A stretch of DNA of 28,960 bases from RFTU01 sp046094505 (GTDB lineage: Bacteria; Pseudomonadota; Gammaproteobacteria; Burkholderiales; Burkholderiaceae_C), in NCBI GenBank assembly GCA_046094505.1, contig JBJTHN010000043.1:1-28960 (forward strand). The letters run 5' to 3'. Under the pieces are notes generated by a model. It was not told the DNA's origin. It saw nothing but the letters and a program-made list of their open reading frames with translations, and searched no databases. The position numbers were made by a program, and so were the translations under genes. Below are positions 24,291 to 28,960 of the stretch, in pieces. Every line of letters starts with the position of its first letter. Positions within the stretch are counted from its first letter, which is position 1.

Positions 24291-24995
24291 ATGGTCAACA
24301 AACTGATACCCACCCTGGCGCAGGCCGTGGCCGATGTGCCCGACGGCGCCACCGTCATGATCGGCGGCTTCGGCACGGCCGGCCTGCCCAACGAACTGAC
24401 CGAGGCGCTGATCGAGCAAGGCGCACGCGACCTGGTCATCGTCAACAACAACGCCGGCAACGGCGAAACCGGCTTGGCCGCGCTGATCAAGGCCCGCCGG
24501 GTGCGCAAGATCATCTGCAGCTTCCCGCGCCAGGTTGACAGCCACCACTTCGATGCGCAATACCGCAGCGGCGAGCTGGAGTTGGAGCTGGTGCCGCAGG
24601 GCAACCTGGCCGAGCGCATCCGCGCTGCCGGCGCCGGCATCGGCGCCTTCTTCACGCCCACCGGCTATGGCACGCCCTTGGCCGAGGGCAAGGAAACGCG
24701 GGTGATCAACGGCAAGCCCTATGTGCTGGAGTACCCGATCCACGCCGACTACGCCTTCATCAAGGCCGAGCGTGGCGACCGCTGGGGCAACCTCACCTAC
24801 CGCAAGACCGCGCGCAATTTCGGGCCGGTGATGGCCACCGCGGCCAAGGTCACCGTGGCCACGGTGCACGAGGTGGTCGACTTGGGCGGCCTCGATCCCG
24901 AGGCCGTGGTCACCCCGGGCCTCTTCGTTCAGCGCGTGGTCTGCATCCCGCGCCAAGCCACACAGGCCGGCGGCTTCAAGGAGCAACGCGCATGA
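24291..24995 (+). CDS. pcaI: 3-oxoadipate CoA-transferase subunit A
   Basis: Alpha subunit of the CoA-transferase that moves CoA from succinyl-CoA to 3-oxoadipate in the beta-ketoadipate pathway. The 234-aa protein shows the glycine-rich TVMIGGFGTAGLPNEL, then IVNNNAGNGETGLAAL, ICSFPRQVDSHHFD and LVPQGNLAERIRAAGAGI, all typical of PcaI. SCOT-type acetoacetate transferases (ScoA) are similar, but the nearby pcaF favours PcaI. I chose the ATG at 24291 (MVNKLIPTL); the frame is open to 24222 through a TTG, but that part overlaps the operator. The ribosome-binding site is weak. The stop overlaps pcaJ (ATGA). Confidence 0.92.
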   Translation: MVNKLIPTLAQAVADVPDGATVMIGGFGTAGLPNELTEALIEQGARDLVIVNNNAGNGETGLAALIKARRVRKIICSFPRQVDSHHFDAQYRSGELELELVPQGNLAERIRAAGAGIGAFFTPTGYGTPLAEGKETRVINGKPYVLEYPIHADYAFIKAERGDRWGNLTYRKTARNFGPVMATAAKVTVATVHEVVDLGGLDPEAVVTPGLFVQRVVCIPRQATQAGGFKEQRA

Positions 24996-25666
24996 GCACC
25001 GATCAGAACCCCACTGCAGCAGCCCCACTGCCCCGCTGGAGCCGCGACCAGATGGCCGCCCGCGTGGCGCAAGACATCGCCGACGGCGCGGTGGTGAACC
25101 TGGGTATTGGGCTGCCCACCCTGGTGGCCAACCACATCCCCCCAGACCGCGAGGTCATCCTTCAGAGTGAGAACGGTGTCATCGGCATGGGCCCGGCGCC
25201 GGCGCCCGGCGAGGAAGACTACGACCTCATCAACGCGGGCAAGCAGCCGGTGACGCTGCTGCCCGGCGGCTGCTACTTCCAACACGCCGACAGCTTCGCC
25301 ATGATGCGCGGCGGCCATCTGGATGTGTGCGTGCTGGGCGCCTTTCAAGTGGCGGCCAATGGCGACCTGGCCAACTGGCACACCGGGGCGCCCGACGCCA
25401 TTCCGGCCGTGGGCGGCGCCATGGACCTGGCCATTGGTGCCAAACGTACCTACGTGATGATGGAGCACACCACCAAGGCGGGCCAGAGCAAGCTGGTGCC
25501 GAGTTGCACCTACCCCTTGACCGGCCAATCGTGCGTGAGCCGCATCTACACCGACTTGGCGGTGATTGAGCTGCGCCAGGGACGCGGCCATGTGATCGAC
25601 CATGTGCCGGGCATCACGCTGGCCCAGTTGCAGGCGGTTACGGACATCGAACTGCTTGCCGGCTGA
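24992..25666 (+). CDS. pcaJ: 3-oxoadipate CoA-transferase subunit B
   Basis: Beta subunit of the same CoA-transferase, carrying the catalytic glutamate. The 224-aa protein shows DGAVVNLGIGLPTLVANHI, then LQSENGVIGMGP with Glu60 as the likely nucleophile that forms the CoA thioester, and GAKRTYVMMEHTTK. The length is normal. Four-base overlap with pcaI indicates 1:1 translation of the two subunits. A 49-base gap separates it from pcaF. Confidence 0.93.
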   Translation: MSTDQNPTAAAPLPRWSRDQMAARVAQDIADGAVVNLGIGLPTLVANHIPPDREVILQSENGVIGMGPAPAPGEEDYDLINAGKQPVTLLPGGCYFQHADSFAMMRGGHLDVCVLGAFQVAANGDLANWHTGAPDAIPAVGGAMDLAIGAKRTYVMMEHTTKAGQSKLVPSCTYPLTGQSCVSRIYTDLAVIELRQGRGHVIDHVPGITLAQLQAVTDIELLAG

Positions 25667-25715
25667 AACCCAAACCACCCCGGCGGGGCCCTGCGCCGCC
25701 AACAGGAGAGAACCC

Positions 25716-26918
25716 ATGACCCACGCCTTCATTTGCGACGCGATTCGCACCCCCTTCGGCCGCTACGGTGGCGCCCTTTCTTCTGTTCGCACCGATGACC
25801 TGGGCGCCATTGCGCTCAAGGCCCTGATGGCCCGCAACACGAAGGTGGACTGGGCTGCGCTTACCGACGTCATTTACGGCTGCGCCAACCAAGCTGGCGA
25901 GGACAACCGCAACGTGGCGCGCATGAGTGCCCTGCTGGCTGGCCTGCCCATCGAAGTGCCCGGCGGCACGGTCAACCGCCTGTGCGGCTCGGGCCTGGAC
26001 GCTTTGGGGACCGCCGCACGCGCCATTCGAGCCGGTGAAGCCGGCCTGATGATCGCCGGTGGCGTGGAGAGCATGAGCCGCGCACCCTTCGTGATGCCCA
26101 AGGCTGAGAGTGCGTTTTCGCGGGCCAACGCGGTGTACGACACCACCATCGGCTGGCGCTTCATCAACAAGCTGATGAAGGAGCGTTACGGCGTGGACTC
26201 CATGCCCGAGACCGCCGAGAACGTGGCGCTGGACTTCAAGATCGAACGCGAGGCCCAGGACCGCATGGCCCTGGCCAGCCAACTCAAGGCGGTGGCCGCG
26301 CAGAAGTCGGGCTTCTTCGACGCCGAGATCACGCCCGTGACCATCCCTCAGAAGAAGGGCGAGGCCCTCGTGGTGAGCCAAGACGAGCACCCGCGCGAAA
26401 CCTCACTGGAGGCGCTGGCCAAGCTCAAGGGCGTGGTGCGGCCCGATGGCTCGGTGACTGCAGGCAATGCCTCGGGCGTGAACGATGGGTCCTGCGCCCT
26501 GCTGCTGGCCAGCGAGGCTGCTGCGGCGCGCCACGGCCTTACGCCTCGGGCGCGTGTGGTGGGCATGGCCACGGCCGGCGTGGCCCCGCGCATCATGGGC
26601 ATCGGCCCGGCGCCGGCCACGCGCAAGGTGCTGGAGCTCACCGGGCTGCGCCTGGACCAGATGGATGTCATTGAGCTCAATGAAGCCTTCGCGGCGCAAG
26701 GCCTGGCGGTGCTGCGTGAGCTGGGATTGGCCGATGATGACGCCCGAGTGAACCCCAATGGTGGGGCCATCGCACTGGGCCACCCGCTGGGCGCCAGCGG
26801 TGCACGGCTGGCCACCACCGCGGTCAACCAACTCCACCGAATCAAGGGCCGTTATGCCTTGTGCACCATGTGCATCGGCGTGGGCCAGGGCATCGCTGTC
26901 ATCCTGGAGCGGGTGTAG
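25716..26918 (+). CDS. pcaF: 3-oxoadipyl-CoA thiolase
   Basis: This thiolase splits 3-oxoadipyl-CoA into succinyl-CoA and acetyl-CoA, the last step of the beta-ketoadipate pathway. The 400-aa length is exactly that of PcaF. The catalytic residues are visible: Cys90 in NRLCGSGLDALGTAARAI, His356 in GHPLGASGARL and Cys386 in CTMCIGVGQG. The N-terminus THAFICDAIRTPFGRYGGAL is PcaF-like rather than acetoacetyl-CoA-thiolase-like. The ATG at 25716 has AGGAG about eight bases upstream. It ends the pcaIJF unit; no intrinsic terminator with a T-run follows. Confidence 0.95.
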   Translation: MTHAFICDAIRTPFGRYGGALSSVRTDDLGAIALKALMARNTKVDWAALTDVIYGCANQAGEDNRNVARMSALLAGLPIEVPGGTVNRLCGSGLDALGTAARAIRAGEAGLMIAGGVESMSRAPFVMPKAESAFSRANAVYDTTIGWRFINKLMKERYGVDSMPETAENVALDFKIEREAQDRMALASQLKAVAAQKSGFFDAEITPVTIPQKKGEALVVSQDEHPRETSLEALAKLKGVVRPDGSVTAGNASGVNDGSCALLLASEAAAARHGLTPRARVVGMATAGVAPRIMGIGPAPATRKVLELTGLRLDQMDVIELNEAFAAQGLAVLRELGLADDDARVNPNGGAIALGHPLGASGARLATTAVNQLHRIKGRYALCTMCIGVGQGIAVILERV

Positions 26919-26925
26919 ACAACCA

Positions 26926-26953
26926 TCGACTTTTATCTATAGATAAAGGTCGA
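26926..26953. promoter_or_regulatory. 28-base near-perfect palindrome before the SbtA-family gene
   Basis: The core TTTATCTATAGATAAA (26932-26947) is a perfect 16-base palindrome. It extends to 28 bases with one T-G mismatch at 26931/26948. It is centred about 58 bases before the ATG at 26998. A second dyad, TCGAAATATCGA (26950-26961), is centred about 42 bases before it. This two-site layout, with T-N11-A symmetry, resembles LysR-type regulator sites. It is unlikely to be the pcaF terminator because no T-run follows. Confidence 0.6.
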
Positions 26954-26961
26954 AATATCGA

Positions 26962-26997
26962 TTTTCAGACCTATCCTGTTTCCCCTACGATGGCTGG
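26962..26997 (+). promoter_or_regulatory. Promoter-like TTTTCA-N18-TACGAT six bases before the SbtA-family ATG
   Basis: TTTTCA (26962-26967), 18 bases, TACGAT (26986-26991), six bases, ATG at 26998. The message would begin at the ATG. A competing -10, TATCCT at 26972-26977, would leave a leader of about 14 bases. No Shine-Dalgarno is visible. Confidence 0.45.
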
Positions 26998-28020
26998 ATG
27001 CACACACTCTTAGACCCGGCCATCCTGTTCTTTGTGTTTGGCGCGGTCGCCGGGTTGGTTCGGTCCAACCTGGAGATTCCGCAGCCCATCGCCCGTTTTC
27101 TGTCGCTGTACCTGTTGATGGCCCTGGGCCTCAAGGGTGGCTTTGCCCTGGCCGAATCGGGCCTGACACGCGAAGTGGGGGTGAGCCTGGCCTGCGCGGT
27201 GCTGCTGGCCGTGGTCATCCCAGCCATCGGCTACACCATCCTGCGGCGCTGGCTGTCGGGCTTTGATGCGGCTGCGGTGGCGGCCACCTACGGGTCGGTC
27301 AGCGCCGTCACCTTCATCACGGCGGTGCAGGTTTTGGACGGGCGCGGCGTGGTGCACGGTGGCCACATGGCCGCAGCCATGGCGCTGATGGAGTCTCCGG
27401 CCATCATCATGGCGGTGTTGTTGGCCAATATGCTGCGGCGCCAGCAGGCCGCTGCGCTGGTGGCTGCGGGCCCTCAGCCCGGGTCGGCTGCCCTGGCCAG
27501 CGCCGGCGCGGGGCCCGTTCCACCCTTGCCCATCGGCAAGGTGCTGCATGAGTCCTTCACGGATGGCGCGCAACTCTTGCTCTTGGGCGCCATGGCGGTA
27601 GGCCTGGCCACGGGAGAAGCTGGGCAAGCGGCCATGAAGACGTTTTCAGGCGACCTCTTCAAGGGCATGTTGGCCTTCTTCCTGCTGGACATGGGCCTGC
27701 TCACGGCGCGCCACCTGCACACGCTGCGCGGCATGCCGCGCTTGCTCTTGGCCTGGGGGCTCTTGGCACCCTTGGCCCATGCGGGCCTGGCCTTGGGTCT
27801 GGCCATCGCCACCGGCATGAACGTGGGCAATGCCGCGCTGCTGATGGTGCTGGCTGCCAGCGCCTCCTACATCGCGGTGCCGGCGGTGCTGCGCCACGCC
27901 GTGCCCGAAGCGCAACCGGCGCTGTACTTCGGCCTGTCGCTGGGCGTGACCTTTCCCTTCAACATCCTGCTGGGCATACCGCTGTACATCGCGGTGGCGC
28001 AGTGGGCCTTGGGCGCCTAG
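26998..28020 (+). CDS. SbtA-family sodium-dependent bicarbonate-transporter-like permease
   Basis: A 340-aa membrane protein with about ten hydrophobic helices in two halves, split by a Gln/Ala/Pro-rich hydrophilic stretch near residues 148-180. Family hallmarks are SLYLLMALGLKGGFALAESG in the first half, then AATYGSVSAVTFITA and HGGHMAAAMALMESPAIIMA. Cyanobacterial SbtA imports bicarbonate with sodium; the proteobacterial members are mostly untested, so the substrate is inferred. The ATG at 26998 has no ribosome-binding site, but a -10-like hexamer lies six bases before it. Its TAG stop shares CTAG with the stop of the convergent murU-like gene. No SbtB-like PII gene is visible. Confidence 0.87.
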   Translation: MHTLLDPAILFFVFGAVAGLVRSNLEIPQPIARFLSLYLLMALGLKGGFALAESGLTREVGVSLACAVLLAVVIPAIGYTILRRWLSGFDAAAVAATYGSVSAVTFITAVQVLDGRGVVHGGHMAAAMALMESPAIIMAVLLANMLRRQQAAALVAAGPQPGSAALASAGAGPVPPLPIGKVLHESFTDGAQLLLLGAMAVGLATGEAGQAAMKTFSGDLFKGMLAFFLLDMGLLTARHLHTLRGMPRLLLAWGLLAPLAHAGLALGLAIATGMNVGNAALLMVLAASASYIAVPAVLRHAVPEAQPALYFGLSLGVTFPFNILLGIPLYIAVAQWALGA

Positions 28021-28802
28021 GGAGCGGCCTGCAAGGCGCGCCAATGCTCAGGCGTGCCCACGTTCTGCCAGGGGCCGTCCCACACACGGCCAGCCAAGCG
28101 CCCGGCATCGGCGGCTGCAAACAAGCTGGGCGCCAAGGCCGCGCGCTGGCCCGGCTGCAGGCCCTGCACCAGTGCCGGCTTGAGCAAGGCCAGGCTGGCA
28201 TAGGTCATGGCGCGGCCCGATGAGGCCACGGGGGCAGCCCCCGGTGCCGTCGGCGGTGCCAGGCGCTGCAGGCGGCCCCCTTCGTCCAAGCAGAAGTCTC
28301 CGCACGTGTGAAACGGCGGGTTGGGCACCATCCACAGCAGGCCCCAGTCGGCGCTGTGTGCGAAGCGCTCGGCCACGCCAGGCTCGAAGGCAAAACCGGG
28401 CACCACGATGTCGCCCGACACCAACCAAAACGGTTGGTCGTCGTGCAGCGCCAGCGCCTGCAAGGCGGTGACCACGCCGCCACCGGTCTCCAGGGCACCG
28501 CCCCACTGGCGCCCCTCGTGCGAATAGGTGATGCGCAAGCCCCAACGGCTGCCGTCCCCCAGCGCTGCGGGGAACTGCTCCTCCAACCAAGCCGTGTTGA
28601 TCACCACCTGTCGCACGCCCGCTGCAGCCAAGGCCAACAGGTGCCACTCGATCATGGGCTTGCCATGAACCGGCAAGAGTGGCTTGGGGATGGTGTCCGT
28701 CAGGGGACGCAGGCGCTCGCCCCGGCCGGCTGCCAGGATCAAGGCGCATGGCGCGTTCTGTGTAGGCCCCAAGGGCCGGTGCAAGGGTTCGGTCACGGGC
28801 AT
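28017..28802 (-). CDS. murU: MurU-like sugar-1-phosphate nucleotidyltransferase
   Basis: A 261-aa enzyme of the nucleotidyltransferase family that includes MurU, which makes UDP-MurNAc from MurNAc-1-phosphate and UTP in the cell-wall recycling route of pseudomonads and many other Gram-negatives. The nucleotide-binding signature reads LILAAGRGERLRPLTD followed by PKPLLPVHGKPMIEW. The catalytic-base region is WLVSGDIVV, and the end DGPWQNVGTPEHW fits the family. Other sugar-phosphate nucleotidyltransferases cannot be excluded without a partner kinase gene (amgK), which is not in view. I chose the ATG at 28802; upstream codons to 28946 overlap the divergent promoter region. It has no Shine-Dalgarno, but TAGACT lies seven bases before it. 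Confidence 0.87.
   Translation of the reverse strand: MPVTEPLHRPLGPTQNAPCALILAAGRGERLRPLTDTIPKPLLPVHGKPMIEWHLLALAAAGVRQVVINTAWLEEQFPAALGDGSRWGLRITYSHEGRQWGGALETGGGVVTALQALALHDDQPFWLVSGDIVVPGFAFEPGVAERFAHSADWGLLWMVPNPPFHTCGDFCLDEGGRLQRLAPPTAPGAAPVASSGRAMTYASLALLKPALVQGLQPGQRAALAPSLFAAADAGRLAGRVWDGPWQNVGTPEHWRALQAAP
28787..28802 (-). repeat. 16-base inverted repeat, copy 1 (murU start)
   Basis: The first 16 bases of murU, ATGCCCGTGACCGAAC on the minus strand, are identical to the 16 bases at 28945-28960 on the plus strand. The match may continue beyond the window edge. Confidence 0.85.
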
Positions 28803-28815
28803 GGCCGCCAGTCTA
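28803..28815 (-). promoter_or_regulatory. -10-like TAGACT seven bases before the murU ATG
   Basis: The minus strand reads TAGACT (28815-28810), seven bases, ATG. The spacing is one base longer than in the other leaderless-type starts of this window, and no -35 is clear. Confidence 0.28.
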
Positions 28816-28844
28816 CGGTGCGGCGCAATGGGCGGCTGCGCCGT

Positions 28845-28873
28845 GTTCACGGGACAGGCCAAGACCGTAGAAT
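28845..28873 (+). promoter_or_regulatory. Candidate promoter of the right-edge gene
   Basis: GTTCAC (28845-28850), 17 bases, TAGAAT (28868-28873). Transcription would begin near 28880. TAGAAT matches the -10 consensus in five of six positions. Confidence 0.4.
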
Positions 28874-28883
28874 CACGGGTTTT

Positions 28884-28897
28884 CCCGCTGTAGCGGG
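28884..28897 (+). other. Leader hairpin CCCGCT-GT-AGCGGG
   Basis: A perfect inverted repeat just after the candidate start of transcription at about 28880. With a realistic loop it gives a five-pair stem closed by TGTA. It may protect the 5' end of the right-edge transcript. I see nothing else firm between 28898 and 28944. Confidence 0.35.
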
Positions 28898-28944
28898 CCC
28901 CTTCAACGGCACCGTCGCCGCGTCGCGAACCCCACCCCAGCACC

Positions 28945-28960
28945 ATGCCCGTGACCGAAC
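28945..28960 (+). CDS. Start of a gene cut by the right edge (MPVTE...)
   Basis: An ATG at 28945 opens a frame Met-Pro-Val-Thr-Glu that leaves the window. A promoter-like pair at 28845-28873 and a leader hairpin support a real gene. The product cannot be named from five codons. In related genomes an aminopeptidase P gene (pepP) is often next to murU, but that is only a guess from memory. No Shine-Dalgarno is clear. Confidence 0.45.

Overview
The window is a GC-rich, densely packed piece of bacterial chromosome. Gene content and protein style point to a betaproteobacterium of the order Burkholderiales, probably Comamonadaceae or a near relative. The pointers are an EIIA(Man)-HPr-EI set with no sugar permease, a DUF4212/VC_2705-type symporter pair, DUF1840, a HemJ-type protein, pcaIJF, and an rRNA leader style typical of that group. 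This placement is inference from gene content, not a computed phylogeny. I see no insertion sequence, prophage, CRISPR array or tRNA gene. Almost everything is core or housekeeping sequence.

Layout. Bases 1-356 look like the promoter and antitermination leader (boxA/boxC-like) of a ribosomal RNA operon that runs leftward out of the window. Bases 357-4698 (minus) hold a lipoprotein, an MFS transporter, EIIA(Man), HPr and enzyme I. Bases 4779-5363 (plus) hold a TlpA-like thioredoxin. Bases 5449-14021 are a long minus-strand run: DUF294/CBS protein, DEDDh exonuclease, HemJ-like protein, VanZ protein, 2Fe-2S ferredoxin, alpha/beta hydrolase, D,D-carboxypeptidase, YbeD, LipB, LipA. Bases 14166-14193 are a clear intrinsic terminator. 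Upstream of it on the minus strand come the symporter pair (14245-16658) and a TPR protein with a small YggT-like membrane protein (16784-17697). Then follow hemB (plus), phoH-ybeY (minus), an orphan LuxR-type response regulator (plus), ruvAB (plus), a histidine phosphatase with DUF1840 (minus), pcaI-pcaJ-pcaF (plus), an SbtA-family permease (plus), a MurU-like nucleotidyltransferase (minus), and the first codons of a divergent gene at the right edge.

Functional links. LipB and LipA make protein-bound lipoate. RuvA and RuvB drive Holliday-junction migration. PhoH and YbeY are RNA-metabolism partners. HemB and HemJ both belong to haem synthesis but lie apart. PcaIJ and PcaF finish the beta-ketoadipate pathway to succinyl-CoA plus acetyl-CoA. 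The truncated PTS is most likely regulatory.

I did not find a convincing new multi-gene system. The most interesting signal is regulatory. At least seven start codons (lipoprotein, tlpA, lipA, ferredoxin, hemJ, ruvA, sbtA-like; murU is close) are preceded by a -10-like hexamer exactly six bases before the ATG, with no proper Shine-Dalgarno. That is the arrangement expected for leaderless mRNAs. Other genes in the same window have textbook Shine-Dalgarno sites. Also notable are an LTTR-like palindrome before the SbtA-family gene, an IclR-like operator before pcaI, a symporter with a coiled-coil insert and an EF-hand-like loop, and a perfect 16-base inverted repeat that places the same first five codons on two divergent genes at the right end.
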